Assembly: GCA_964647825.1 (NCBI GenBank)
Contig: CAZYJL010000002.1
Span: forward strand, 124,001 to 188,000
Reading direction: 5' to 3'
DNA from: VFKI01 sp964647825
GTDB taxonomy: Bacteria; Pseudomonadota; Gammaproteobacteria; DSM-16500
DNA: 64,000 bases
Part shown: positions 26,330-36,502 of the stretch, piece after piece
Numbering within the stretch: the stretch's first letter is position 1
Layout: each line of letters begins with the position of its first letter
The notes under the pieces: generated by a model
The model's database searches: none
Told to the model about the DNA's origin: nothing
The model's input: the letters and a program-made list of their open reading frames with translations, nothing else
Made by a program: the position numbers and the translations under genes

Positions 26330-28758
26330 GCCGTTTTTTCCCCTGTGAGGACAGAATCAAAGTTAAACGAAAATTCATCAACTCGTATAATTTCTTGATA
26401 CAACGTATCAAATGTTTGCAAACACTCCGCTTCTTCTTGGCTAATTATTTTTTTTGCCACAGCCTCTTCAATCGAAGATTGAATTTTTCCTGAACGCAAT
26501 GCTTGTTGATATTTCTTAATAATTGGTTCTACTTTAGCAACCTGCAAGAGCGCATTCTCCATCTGTCTCACTGGATCACTAGCCGATTGACTAATATAAA
26601 AAAGACTTGTCAAACGATCACGTAACACAGAAGGTTGTTGCATCAATACTGCAATACGATGATGCAATCGATCACGAGGTTTTTTGTACGCTCTACCAAA
26701 TGGAAAAAGAATAAAACGTAAAAGAGAAGCAAAAAAACCATGGGGGAAATTATCTAATAAATCATCACAAGCAATTTGAATCTCTGCAAGACAGGTTTGC
26801 ATACACCATTGGAAATATGGCTCATCTGTCTCAGGTTGCCCTTGGTCATGAAAATACTTGATAACCGCAGAAGCAAGATATAATTGACTAAGCATGTCAC
26901 CCAAACGTGCAGATAATCTTTCTTTACGCTTCAACTCACCGCCTAACATCATAAACGAAACGTCGCTTAATAATGCTAATGCAGAACTCATCCGAGTAAT
27001 TTGCCGCGTATATGCTGCCAACTTTTTTGGCACAGCCACAGACAATAATTTTCCACCCGTTAATCCACACCACGTATTTCGCACAACCAGACTTAAAAAA
27101 TAACCAACATGTGAAAATAACAAACGATCTAAATGCTTCGTCCGTGCGAGTGACGGCGCTGCAGTAAATTGCTCTACTTCTTGTAATAAAAAAGGATGAC
27201 AACGAATCGCGCCTTGACCAAAAATAATCAAGTTACGCGTTAACAAATTCGCGCCTTCAACCGTAATACTCACCGGTAAAGACATGTACCCTTGTGCTAA
27301 TACGTTTCGTGGACCACGCTGAATACCGTGACCTGCATGCACATCCATTGCATGCATCACTGTATGACGTTGTAATTCTGTCATATGATATTTTGCAATG
27401 GCTGATGCAATTGCCGGCCGAATCTTTTGATCAATCGCACCGACTGTCAATAATCGACAAGCTTCTAACAAATACGCATTCCCTGCAATATGCCCTAATG
27501 ACTCTGCCACGCCTTCAAATGCCGCAATTGGCATATTAAATTGACGACGTAAGCGAGCATATGCGCCGGTAAAACGGTACGCTAGCTGTCCTTGTGCTGC
27601 ACTTAATGCAGGCAAAGAAATACCGCGCCCCATGGATAAACATTCCATCAACATGCGCCAACCTTCGCCAGCCATCTCCGGGCCGCCTATAATCCAATCC
27701 AATGGCACAAAAACATCTTTGCCACGCACCGGTCCATTCATAAAGGCGAGACCCAATGGATCGTGACGATGACCTGTTTCCACCCCAGGATGCGATGCAG
27801 GCACAAGACATAACGTAATACCTGGTTCTGTTCCTTTGCCAAGTAGATTTTCAGGATCAGATAAACGTACCGCAAGCCCTACCACAGTAGCGACAGGTGC
27901 CAACGTAATATATCGCTTATCAAAATTAAGACGAATACCCGTGATATGTTTGCCTTCAAACTCACCTTGACATACTACGCCCGAATCAGTGATCGAGCCT
28001 GCATCGGAGCCAGCATTTGGTGCGGTCAAAGCAAAACAAGGGATATCTTCCCCGCGCGCCAGACGCGGTAAATACCAAGATTTTTGTGCTTCCGTACCAT
28101 AGTGTAATAATAATTCACCCGGACCAAGTGAATTTGGCACCATGACAGTCACCGCAGCACTGACACTACGCGTTGCGATCTTTGCCACAATTGACGAATT
28201 ACCCAAGGCACTAAATTCTTTACCACCGTATATCTCTGGAATAATTAAACCAAAAAAACGCTCGCGCTTTAAAAATTCCCAAACCTCAATTGGAAGATCA
28301 CGCTGATTATTCATAATTGCCCAATCATCCAACATGTCACACAAGGTATTCACTTGATTGTCGAGAAATTCTTGTTCAGCCCGTTTTAATGCAGGCGCAG
28401 GCATCGCCAGTAATTTTTTCCATTTTGGACGCCCACAAAATAGTTCCTTCTCCCAAAACACATCCCCAGCATCAATTGCTTCACGCTCTGTTTGACTCAT
28501 TGGTGGCATGCGCTCTTGCAACCGGCGAATCAATGGACCCGTGATAAAACGCTGTCGTATTGTTTGTGAGTAAGAAAAAAGGACTGCTGTCAGAAAACAG
28601 AGCCAACAAAGAATCAGATAAAAAAGACTGGACCGACCAAAAAAAGTTACCGCAAGCAAAACTAAGCCAAAGGTAACTGTCCATAAAAAAACCGGTGCTC
28701 TAAAATAGAGCAATACAAGCAGCACTCCCGGCAAAATAAGACTTTCTGGACTCAACAT
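26299..28758 (-). CDS. fadE: Long acyl-CoA dehydrogenase (FadE-like), copy 2
   Basis: 819 residues from the ATG at 28758, which follows AAGGAG by five bases; a GTG two codons upstream is inside that site. Two or three hydrophobic segments occupy the first 70 residues, then the FAD-dependent dehydrogenase domain (IIPEIYGGKEFSALGNSSIVAKI, CFALTAPNAGSDAGSITDSG) and the FadE-type C-terminal extension. It catalyses the first oxidation of acyl-CoA at the membrane. It is clearly paralogous to the gene at 31134. Translationally linked to the thiolase. Confidence 0.92.
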   Translation of the reverse strand: MLSPESLILPGVLLVLLYFRAPVFLWTVTFGLVLLAVTFFGRSSLFYLILCWLCFLTAVLFSYSQTIRQRFITGPLIRRLQERMPPMSQTEREAIDAGDVFWEKELFCGRPKWKKLLAMPAPALKRAEQEFLDNQVNTLCDMLDDWAIMNNQRDLPIEVWEFLKRERFFGLIIPEIYGGKEFSALGNSSIVAKIATRSVSAAVTVMVPNSLGPGELLLHYGTEAQKSWYLPRLARGEDIPCFALTAPNAGSDAGSITDSGVVCQGEFEGKHITGIRLNFDKRYITLAPVATVVGLAVRLSDPENLLGKGTEPGITLCLVPASHPGVETGHRHDPLGLAFMNGPVRGKDVFVPLDWIIGGPEMAGEGWRMLMECLSMGRGISLPALSAAQGQLAYRFTGAYARLRRQFNMPIAAFEGVAESLGHIAGNAYLLEACRLLTVGAIDQKIRPAIASAIAKYHMTELQRHTVMHAMDVHAGHGIQRGPRNVLAQGYMSLPVSITVEGANLLTRNLIIFGQGAIRCHPFLLQEVEQFTAAPSLARTKHLDRLLFSHVGYFLSLVVRNTWCGLTGGKLLSVAVPKKLAAYTRQITRMSSALALLSDVSFMMLGGELKRKERLSARLGDMLSQLYLASAVIKYFHDQGQPETDEPYFQWCMQTCLAEIQIACDDLLDNFPHGFFASLLRFILFPFGRAYKKPRDRLHHRIAVLMQQPSVLRDRLTSLFYISQSASDPVRQMENALLQVAKVEPIIKKYQQALRSGKIQSSIEEAVAKKIISQEEAECLQTFDTLYQEIIRVDEFSFNFDSVLTGEKTAWKKMEKQTV

Positions 28759-28826
28759 GACCACTCCTTGGACGTGTAAACGCGGTGAGTATAATGACTT
28801 TAGGCATGGAAAAGAAGCAGAAAAAG

Positions 28827-28849
28827 TTACCCACAGATTCTGTGGATAA
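28827..28849. promoter_or_regulatory. Pair of facing DnaA-box-like sites
   Basis: TTACCCACA (28827-28835, one mismatch to TTATCCACA) faces TGTGGATAA (28841-28849, a perfect box on the minus strand) with five bases between. They lie in the 279-bp gap upstream of the FadE-like gene; the rest of that gap shows no gene. DnaA binding is a guess from sequence only. Confidence 0.35.
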
Positions 28850-29037
28850 CTCTGTTATTAACCTATAGAAAACCAGTACAAAGTGGGCAAAACCGCGGAC
28901 GGAGAGGCACAGGACACAAATTGGACACAAGTAAACATGTTAGTATTTTCAATAAGTTACAAAAGAAACGTGCGCTAGCTTACTGATTTTAGAGATATTT
29001 TGTAAAAAAGCGCCTTTATTTAGCGGCTGTGCACAAC

Positions 29038-31095
29038 TTAGTTCATTTTTACAGTGGAAATATCGTTACCAAAAAATGTCTGAAGCGCAGCTAACATATG
29101 ACTTGCCGGCGAATGTTGCGCAAAGGGTATCGTCAGATTGGTTGTCCATTCTCCCGTTTGCAAATTCACTAGCACCGGAATACGACGATTATTGGCTTGA
29201 GGATAAAGTGCTAAAACCCAATTGTCACGATAATCTGCATATTGCTTACTTGAAACAATCATCTTAAACATACTGTCTCTCACAGTAATACGCGCTGTTT
29301 CCGCATCAATATGAAAATAATCCATGCCCTCAAAAAAAACTTTACGCATTTCTGGATGCACGGAGCGAATCGCCTCAGGCGAGAAATCACTTTCCACAAA
29401 TAAATCACCATGTGCTGAATGCATTGGGTGCTGATCCAATATCTCAGGCAACAAAGAAAAACCATTTGTTTTATTAGAGGATAATCGTAAATAAGCGAGC
29501 ACAGTAGGATGAATATCCATTAATGAAACAATACCCGTGGCAATACGTTTATTAAAAGCAGGTACCAATCCAAAAGAACGGAACGCTAATAAAGTATGAT
29601 ATTGTGGCAACCCAAGCACATCAGTACCATGACCGCCCGACATGTTGACACGTTCGTGTGCGGCAGATGGCGGATAAAATCGCGGAAATGACGCATGTGG
29701 TGACGCTGACACATAAAGATCAGGATCAGTAATACGGTCACCTATTTTCTCTATCCCTTCACCATGATCTGACAACACAATCACCAGACTATGATCAAGC
29801 AAATGATTTTCTTTTAATATTTTTAAAAAACCATAAAATTGACTATCCATCCGCTGAACTGCCGCTTGATAGTGCTGTTGTTCTACTTTTTTAATCGCTA
29901 AACTTGCCCATGCATAAGGATAATGTGGTAAACAAAAATGAATCGCCATAAAGAGCGGTGCTTTCCGTGGATGCATCAATGTCGTTCTAATGCGCTGCAA
30001 GAAACTGTCTGGATCATATAGTACAAAAGCTGCACGATTTGCATAGGTATAGGGGAATAGATAGGGACCAACAAATGTATTCGCTAATAAATTAGACAAT
30101 GGAAAATCATTTAATGTCGCTAATAAGAAATCATTAAAACCCATTGGTGGTGTCACAATCCTATCAAAACCATAACGCTCATCAATATTGCTGAAACGAG
30201 ATTCATCCGTCATATAAAGCGTTTGATAGCCTTTTTTCTGTAAGATCGCTGACAATGTAACTGACTTATCAAGTTGCGTCGCATCTTGCAAATCTGTCCG
30301 CGCACCACTTACTTTTGGATAAAGCCCAGTAAGCACACTAAACCATGCCGAATATGTCCTCGCAATGGGCGTTAGTGCCTCTGAAAAAACGGTACTGTGT
30401 GTAAGAAAATGATCGATATGAGGTGAATGCGGCGGGCCGCCAAAAAATCCCAAATAATCAGGGCGTAAAGAATCCATGCCAATCAGAATAATATTTGGCC
30501 GATCAATCGTTGCAGCATCTGTTACTGTGCGTATAGGTAATAAAAAATAAATAAAACCGCCCACCACTAAACTACTTAAACATGTTAAAGCAATAAGCCA
30601 ATTTTTATAAAATCGTCGAGCAAAACCCACACAGGCAACGAAAACAAGCAACCCAATGACTATATTGCAAAACCATAAAAAATTATTCAGTACAACATGC
30701 TGTTTTTCAGACAATGTCAATAAAGCAAATTTTGAATTAGGATAATGCAACTGATTTGTTAAAAAAATAACGATGACCAAAAAAAACCATAATGTAATAC
30801 CCACTATTTCCGTTGTGCGTATAGATAAACACGCAGCATAACGCAACCCCTGTACCAGCAGGAAAACAGCAGCAACAAATAAAACATAAACAAAAAACTG
30901 TGCTAACAGAAAAAAGAAGATATCTGGCAAAATTTTTCGCCATGGCACAACTAAATGATTTGCCACTAACTGAAAATCCCCGAGAAATAACTCGCTGCGC
31001 TGCACTAAAAAACTTATTTCAGCCAACACAAGAAAAACAGTTAGAATCACCAATGCAAACAATAAATTGCTTTTTTTCGTTTCTAACACGCACAC
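29038..31095 (-). CDS. Membrane-anchored sulfatase/phosphoethanolamine-transferase-fold enzyme
   Basis: 685 residues. Five or so membrane segments fill residues 10-190, then an alkaline-phosphatase-superfamily domain begins at NIILIGMDSLRPDYLGFFGG (metal-binding Asp near 208). ARTYSAWFSVLTGLYPK holds the expected Thr/Ser nucleophile area, and VIVLSDHGEG holds the later metal-binding Asp-His. Such enzymes cleave sulfate or transfer phospho-head-groups on lipids or surface sugars; which one is not readable. The start is a GTG (31095, or 31089 which is better spaced from GGAGA). It sits between two fadE-like genes on the same strand. Confidence 0.8.
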   Translation of the reverse strand: MCVLETKKSNLLFALVILTVFLVLAEISFLVQRSELFLGDFQLVANHLVVPWRKILPDIFFFLLAQFFVYVLFVAAVFLLVQGLRYAACLSIRTTEIVGITLWFFLVIVIFLTNQLHYPNSKFALLTLSEKQHVVLNNFLWFCNIVIGLLVFVACVGFARRFYKNWLIALTCLSSLVVGGFIYFLLPIRTVTDAATIDRPNIILIGMDSLRPDYLGFFGGPPHSPHIDHFLTHSTVFSEALTPIARTYSAWFSVLTGLYPKVSGARTDLQDATQLDKSVTLSAILQKKGYQTLYMTDESRFSNIDERYGFDRIVTPPMGFNDFLLATLNDFPLSNLLANTFVGPYLFPYTYANRAAFVLYDPDSFLQRIRTTLMHPRKAPLFMAIHFCLPHYPYAWASLAIKKVEQQHYQAAVQRMDSQFYGFLKILKENHLLDHSLVIVLSDHGEGIEKIGDRITDPDLYVSASPHASFPRFYPPSAAHERVNMSGGHGTDVLGLPQYHTLLAFRSFGLVPAFNKRIATGIVSLMDIHPTVLAYLRLSSNKTNGFSLLPEILDQHPMHSAHGDLFVESDFSPEAIRSVHPEMRKVFFEGMDYFHIDAETARITVRDSMFKMIVSSKQYADYRDNWVLALYPQANNRRIPVLVNLQTGEWTTNLTIPFAQHSPASHMLAALQTFFGNDISTVKMN

Positions 31096-31133
31096 TCTCC
31101 AGAGATAAAAAATCTAGGAAACTTAACGCTTAT

Positions 31134-33584
31134 TTACATTTTACCGTGCACCAATTCATCTGAAGAAAAATCATCGACAGCAATGACTTCTTGGCGTGCT
31201 CGATTCGCTGCAAGAATAGCATCAAGCTGCTCTTGTGTAATGTAGTGTTGCGCAAATGCAACGCGCGCATTTTCTTCCAAGGAAACTTCTTTAATACCAA
31301 AGTCTCTCATCGCTGTTTTTAATGCTTTTTCAGCCGGTTCTGCAGCGATGACTTTTTGTAACGCATCTTCTAGTATTGCGATGGTATTTCCCGCAACCGG
31401 CGTCATATAAATACCTTCAATTAAGCGGTTCCGACTGGCAGATGCTTGCATAAATAAAGCAGCAACTGTTTGACTTAATTTATCAGATGGCGCCGCTATT
31501 GGTTTACCCAATGGAAACACTAAAAAACGTAATAGGCCCGCAACCAAACGAGATGGGAAATTTTTCAAAAAAGTATCTATTGCTTGCTGTGTATCATACA
31601 AACATGTTTGCGCAGCCCAATGTAACAAAGGTAACTCATCAATAGGGCTATTGTTATCTTGGTAACGCTTTAAAAGCGCAGACAGCATATAAAGATAACT
31701 CAAGACATCGCCCAACCGCGCAGATAATGCCTCACGGCGTTTTAACGATCCGCCTAACACTAACAATGACATATCCGCGATTAATGCAAACGCTGCACTA
31801 AAACGTGTTGCTTGCCGATAAAAATACTTTACAGATTTTGCTGCTTTTTTCGGCGCACAAGCAATGGCACCACCAGTGATTGCTAATAAAAAACTACGAA
31901 AAATGTTACTCACTGTAAAGCCAATATGCCCGCAAATCGCACGATCAAATGCTTGTAAAGAAGCTTGCTCATCTTGCATGGATGCCGCTTCTAATTCAGC
32001 GAAAATATACGGATGCGCGCGTATTGCACCCTGACCAAAAATAATTAAATTACGCGTTAAAATATTTGCACCTTCGACAGTAATGGCAATTGGCATCGCC
32101 TGATAAGAACGACCAATATAATTTTTAGGTCCTAAACAAATGGCCTTGCCGCCATGCAAATCCATCGCATCATTCACCACCTTTCGCCCTAACTCGGTCA
32201 CATGATATTTCGCAATAGCGGAAGCAATAGCAGGTTTTGCGCCTTGATCAATAAAGGCGACAGTAAATCGTCTCACTGCATCCATGATATAAGTATGTCC
32301 TGCTATGCGTGCAAGCACATCAGCAATACCTTCAAATTGTCCAATCGACACATTAAATTGTCTTCGTATCCGTGCATAAGCACCTGATGCATGTGTCAAC
32401 ATTTTCGCACTGCCCAAGGCAGAAGCCGGTAATGAAATTGCTCTACCTGCCGCTAAACACTCCATCAACATCCGCCAACCTTGGCCAACCATGGCAATGC
32501 CACCTATTACCCAATCCATTGGAATAAACACATCTTTGCCATGCAATGGGCCATTTTGAAAAACAGTATTTAATGGAAAATGTCGACGACCAATGTGTAA
32601 CCCTGGCGTTTGACGCGGCAATAACGCGCAAGTAATACCCAGTTCTTTTTGATTTCCTAGTAATTGCTCAGGGTCGAACAAACGAAAAGCCAGTCCAATG
32701 ACCGTTGCCACTGGCGCAAGCGTGATATAACGCTTATTAAATGTTAAACGAATACCCAACACTTCTTTGCCATCTTGCATTCCCCAGCACACGACACCGG
32801 TATCCGTCATCGCCGCTGCATCCGATCCCGCATCCGGTCCAGTCAATGCAAAACAGGGGATTTCTTCACCACGCGCTAGACGGGGCAAATAATAATTCTT
32901 TTGTTCTACTGTTCCATAATGCATTAACAATTCTGCAGGACCAAGCGAATTGGGTACACCGACTGTTGTTGCAACCGTGCCGCTTTTACTATAAATTTTT
33001 GCCAAAATTTCAGCATGCGCAAAGGCAGAAAATTCTTTACCGCCATATTCTTTTTTAATAATTAATGAAAAGAAACCTTGCTCTTTTAAATACTGCCAAA
33101 TAGCAGGTGGTATATCGGCACGTCGATGCGTAATATCCCAATCATCAATCATCCCGCACAATGTTTCTAACGGACCCGCAATAAATGCTTTTTCTTCCGC
33201 AGACAAAGTAGGCTGAGCGACTTCTAATAATTTATGCCACCGCGGGCTACCAGAAAACAATTCGCCTTCAAAGCTCACCGTGCCTGCCGCAAGCGCTTCA
33301 CGCTCAGTACGTGATACAGTTGGCATCACTTTTCGATAAAAGATTAAAAGAGGTTTAGTCAATAAAAAATGCCGTAAGCGAGCAAATCGAAATGGCACAA
33401 AAATAAGAAAAAAAACAGACCAAATAAAACCAAAGAAAAAAACAGAATGAATCGATTGCGTAAAACGAGTAAATAATACTAAAAAAATCCCCAATGCTAA
33501 CGTAAATACATTGATTGACGCTCGCTGGTAAAAGAGTGTAGCGCAGAGTGCAATTGCCAAAACGAGCCAGATCCATCCAGACAT
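31134..33584 (-). CDS. fadE: Long acyl-CoA dehydrogenase (FadE-like), copy 1
   Basis: 816 residues. Hydrophobic N terminus with about three segments (MSGWIWLVLAIALCATLFY...), then the dehydrogenase core (IIKKEYGGKEFSAFAHAEILAKIYS, CFALTGPDAGSDAAAMTDTG, EGANILTRNLIIFGQGAIR). It parallels the 26299 gene throughout, indicating an old duplication; the two may differ in chain-length preference. AAGGA precedes the ATG. It lies 38 bp before the sulfatase-fold gene, so all genes from here to fadJ could form one long operon. Confidence 0.92.
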   Translation of the reverse strand: MSGWIWLVLAIALCATLFYQRASINVFTLALGIFLVLFTRFTQSIHSVFFFGFIWSVFFLIFVPFRFARLRHFLLTKPLLIFYRKVMPTVSRTEREALAAGTVSFEGELFSGSPRWHKLLEVAQPTLSAEEKAFIAGPLETLCGMIDDWDITHRRADIPPAIWQYLKEQGFFSLIIKKEYGGKEFSAFAHAEILAKIYSKSGTVATTVGVPNSLGPAELLMHYGTVEQKNYYLPRLARGEEIPCFALTGPDAGSDAAAMTDTGVVCWGMQDGKEVLGIRLTFNKRYITLAPVATVIGLAFRLFDPEQLLGNQKELGITCALLPRQTPGLHIGRRHFPLNTVFQNGPLHGKDVFIPMDWVIGGIAMVGQGWRMLMECLAAGRAISLPASALGSAKMLTHASGAYARIRRQFNVSIGQFEGIADVLARIAGHTYIMDAVRRFTVAFIDQGAKPAIASAIAKYHVTELGRKVVNDAMDLHGGKAICLGPKNYIGRSYQAMPIAITVEGANILTRNLIIFGQGAIRAHPYIFAELEAASMQDEQASLQAFDRAICGHIGFTVSNIFRSFLLAITGGAIACAPKKAAKSVKYFYRQATRFSAAFALIADMSLLVLGGSLKRREALSARLGDVLSYLYMLSALLKRYQDNNSPIDELPLLHWAAQTCLYDTQQAIDTFLKNFPSRLVAGLLRFLVFPLGKPIAAPSDKLSQTVAALFMQASASRNRLIEGIYMTPVAGNTIAILEDALQKVIAAEPAEKALKTAMRDFGIKEVSLEENARVAFAQHYITQEQLDAILAANRARQEVIAVDDFSSDELVHGKM

Positions 33585-33699
33585 TATTTTTTCCTTTTAT
33601 TGAATTGATTAAATTATTTAAAGCTACTACTCTCTTTCTGCTTCTGCGCTCACTTATCAAAAACCATACAAATAAAACATATATAAAAAATTATTGTTT

Positions 33700-34263
33700 T
33701 TATTGATCTTGCTCAGCAACAGCATAAATACCCGGCAAGTTCCGTAGATGCTCTGCATAATCCAAGCCAAAACCCACAAGAAAACGATCTTCTGTCGACA
33801 CGCCAATAAAATCTGGTTCAAAAGTAACGCCCGGATCTCTCGCGCGGATTTTATTTACCATGACTGCCGAATACACTGCGCGCGCACCCATTTGCCTGCA
33901 ATAGTCTAAAATCGCACCTAACGTCTGACCGCCATCCATCACATCATCTACCACAAGAATTGTTCGATCTTTTAATGTTTGACGTGGCTCAACTAACCAA
34001 TGCAGATCACTCGGCCTCACACTACCACGATAACGAGTCGCATGAATATAATCCAATTCAAGCGGAAAATTGAGACGTGTTAAAAGATGTCCTACTGGAA
34101 TCACCGCGCCGATCATCACGCATAATATCAACGGATCGTCATGTTGCAATTTTTCTGTAATCTGTTGTGCCATACTGTCTAGCGCATGATGAATGCTCGT
34201 CATATCGTGCAAACAGGTAAGACGATCTGTCATTTGTCTAATTTTTTCTGCAGTTGCCATCAT
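33700..34263 (-). CDS. hpt: Hypoxanthine-guanine phosphoribosyltransferase
   Basis: Purine salvage enzyme converting hypoxanthine or guanine plus PRPP to IMP or GMP. The PRPP-binding signature is ILVVDDVMDGGQTLGAILDYC. The substrate loop region (DYIHATRYRGSVRPSDLHWL) and a late DFIGVSTEDRFLVGFGLDY fit Hpt. 187 residues is typical. Two adjacent ATGs occur at the start, with AGAGGGG upstream. A family A repeat element lies directly upstream. Confidence 0.92.
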   Translation of the reverse strand: MMATAEKIRQMTDRLTCLHDMTSIHHALDSMAQQITEKLQHDDPLILCVMIGAVIPVGHLLTRLNFPLELDYIHATRYRGSVRPSDLHWLVEPRQTLKDRTILVVDDVMDGGQTLGAILDYCRQMGARAVYSAVMVNKIRARDPGVTFEPDFIGVSTEDRFLVGFGLDYAEHLRNLPGIYAVAEQDQ

Positions 34264-34292
34264 CCCCTCTATCTTTATTTTTTGCCTTATTT

Positions 34293-34477
34293 TTAACTAC
34301 TTAGGTAGTCAGAATTTTTTAACTTGACTGCATAACACGGGTCCCGCAGATACAGCACTTTATCATCGCTGCGCCCTTTCATGATCCATGAAGCGCATTT
34401 CCATAGGTTAAATGCAACATGCTGTTTAGCTATTACGGTCAGTCAAGTTAAAAAATTCTGACTACCTGAGTAGTTAC
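34293..34477. repeat. Inverted-repeat element, family A, copy 2
   Basis: A 185-bp copy of the 293-477 element between the divergent hpt and prmB genes. Its 38-bp arms match with two mismatches. The arms differ from copy 1 by changes present on both sides (CAGGTTTTTTTACTTG in copy 1, CAGAATTTTTTAACTTG here), so pairing is kept. The interior is recognisably similar (CATAACACGGGTCCCGCAGA in both). The rest of the 34264-34640 gap holds a short TAACAG/CTGTTA palindrome near 34570. Confidence 0.85.
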
Positions 34478-34640
34478 CTTTATTTTCCCTAATAAGAATA
34501 AAAACACCCCTCGAAACAGGGCGGATTATACACAGGAGAAGCCGCTTTGAAAAATAACTCATAATAACGAGTAACAGTACCTAGGCTGTTACAATAACGG
34601 TAGAATGGCAACAAATTTTACTAGGCAAGGTACTCACCCT

Positions 34641-35564
34641 ATGAAAGAAACTCAAGATCTCATCACGCTGCGCGATTTCTTACGCTGGACTATCAGCCGC
34701 TTTAATGAAGCTGGCCTCTATTATGGTCACGGCACGGACAATGCCCGTGACGAAGCGTATGCTTTACTATTGCACTCTTTGCATTTACCACATACTGCCC
34801 CCTCAGATCTACTTGACGCAAAACTGACACCCTCTGAACGTGAAAAAATTCTCGCTCTCATTGAACAACGTATTCATAAACGTATTCCACTGCCCTATTT
34901 AACCCATGAAGCATGGTTCGCTGGATTATCATTTTATGTTGATGAACGCGTACTGATTCCTCGCTCACCTATTGCGGAATTAATTGAAAACGCATTTGAA
35001 CCGTGGCTTGCAGGTAAACCACTGCATCGTATTTTGGATCTTTGTACCGGCAGCGGCTGTATTGCCATTGCTTGTGCAATCTATTTCCCTGACGCACATG
35101 TCGATGCAAGTGATATTTCGGAAGATGCTTTAGCTGTTGCAAAAATCAACTTAACGCGCCATCGTGTGGAAAATCAGGTACGACTAATTCACTCAAATCT
35201 ATTTCATCAATTTCCTAAAAATACGCCGAAATATGATCTTATTATTAGCAATCCACCGTATGTCAACCAAGAAGAAATGATGATTCTACCTGCGGAATAT
35301 CGCCATGAACCAAGTCTAGGGTTGCATGCAAATAAAGAAGGATTAGAAGTTATTCTTTCCATTTTACGCCATGCAGCTGACCATCTCACACCTGACGGCA
35401 TGCTTATTATTGAAACAGGCAACAGTGAAGCAGCCCTCATGCAGGCTTTACCTGATGCACCGTTTATCTGGCCTGAATTTGAACGAGGTGGCGGTGGGGT
35501 CTTTCTGATAACTGCCAACGAATTAATTGATATACAAGAAAATATCACCGCACTTTTGACATAA
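34641..35564 (+). CDS. prmB: Ribosomal protein L3 N5-glutamine methyltransferase
   Basis: Methylates a glutamine of ribosomal protein L3 using S-adenosylmethionine. The N-terminal LRWTISRFNEAGLYYGHGTDNARDEA is characteristic of PrmB rather than PrmC. The SAM site is LDLCTGSGCIAIA and the catalytic loop is IISNPPYV, followed by LPAEYRHEPSLGLHA. I prefer the ATG at 34641 (307 aa, AAGG ten bases upstream) over the in-frame ATG at 34605; both are possible. Confidence 0.92.
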   Translation: MKETQDLITLRDFLRWTISRFNEAGLYYGHGTDNARDEAYALLLHSLHLPHTAPSDLLDAKLTPSEREKILALIEQRIHKRIPLPYLTHEAWFAGLSFYVDERVLIPRSPIAELIENAFEPWLAGKPLHRILDLCTGSGCIAIACAIYFPDAHVDASDISEDALAVAKINLTRHRVENQVRLIHSNLFHQFPKNTPKYDLIISNPPYVNQEEMMILPAEYRHEPSLGLHANKEGLEVILSILRHAADHLTPDGMLIIETGNSEAALMQALPDAPFIWPEFERGGGGVFLITANELIDIQENITALLT

Positions 35565-35666
35565 TAGATCAGTGAGCGTGTGTTTTTTTGCTTAACAGAT
35601 CGCAACGGCTAAACAGCTAACTGCACACACGCCTACTGAGCTATTACCTTTTAACAGAATATTCTC

Positions 35667-35951
35667 TTAGGGTCTGTTAACAGATGACTCCCTCAACCAC
35701 TGGATCCGCAGCGCATGAATTGCCTGCGGCATCAAATCTTGCAAGGCAGTATAGATTTTTCTGTGAACTTGCAAGGCAGAGAGCCCCAAAAATTGCTTAG
35801 CTGTAATCACTACTCGATAATGCCCTGCGCCGCCCGCAGCACCTGCATGGCCACGATGCTGCTCACTTTCATCAATGACTTGTAAATAGTCAGGCGCGAA
35901 GGCAGCTTGTAAACGCTGTTCAATCAATGCAATGCGGGCAGCGTGACTCAT
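35667..35951 (-). CDS. bolA: BolA-family protein
   Basis: 94 residues with the BolA/IbaG fold: an N-terminal helix RIALIEQRLQAAF, the DESEQHRGHAG segment containing the conserved His, then VVITAKQFLGLSALQVHRKIYTALQDLM. BolA proteins work with monothiol glutaredoxins in iron-sulfur handling and stress morphology. It overlaps the yciB stop by four bases (ATGA), a pairing common in gammaproteobacteria. Confidence 0.9.
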   Translation of the reverse strand: MSHAARIALIEQRLQAAFAPDYLQVIDESEQHRGHAGAAGGAGHYRVVITAKQFLGLSALQVHRKIYTALQDLMPQAIHALRIQWLRESSVNRP

Positions 35952-36502
35952 TTTTCAGAAGTCGCTGTGTCAAGATAACGCGCAAGCCAAATGGCCTGCA
36001 TAAAACAAAACAATAACAAGAGTCCCGAAATACCATATAGCTTAAAATTTACCCAAGCATTTGTACTAAAATGATAAGCAACGAACAAATTCATTCCACC
36101 CAATACAGCAAAAAATATAATCCAAATACTATTTAATCGACGCCACGCATTCTTATTTAGCTGGCTGCCCTTCAACCCATTTTCCATCATACGCTGCACA
36201 AATGTCTTTTCACCGATAAAATGACTGCCTAAAAATGCTATCCCCATTAACCAAAAAATAATAGTGGGCTTCCATTTCACAAAAATTGGATTATGAAAAT
36301 ACAGCGTCATGCCGCCAAAAATAAGAAAAACAACAAAAGTAACACACTGTTGACGATCAAGTTTTTTTTGCCACAAGAAAGTAACAACGACTTGCAACGC
36401 TGTCGCTACGATACCCACAATGGTTGCGGTGTAAATGCCGTACCATTTAAACGCGATAAAAAATAATAAAACCGGAATAAAATCATACAAAAATCTTACC
36501 AC
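35948..36502 (-). CDS. yciB: Septation-associated inner-membrane protein YciB (IspZ)
   Basis: 184 residues with about five membrane segments; MVRFLYDFIPVLLFFIAFKWYGIYTATIVGI is the standard YciB opening. I chose the GTG at 36502, eight bases after GGGAG; a longer reading from a TTG at 36526 would place that site inside the gene. E. coli YciB affects envelope biosynthesis and septation. Co-transcribed with bolA. Confidence 0.9.
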   Translation of the reverse strand: MVRFLYDFIPVLLFFIAFKWYGIYTATIVGIVATALQVVVTFLWQKKLDRQQCVTFVVFLIFGGMTLYFHNPIFVKWKPTIIFWLMGIAFLGSHFIGEKTFVQRMMENGLKGSQLNKNAWRRLNSIWIIFFAVLGGMNLFVAYHFSTNAWVNFKLYGISGLLLLFCFMQAIWLARYLDTATSEK

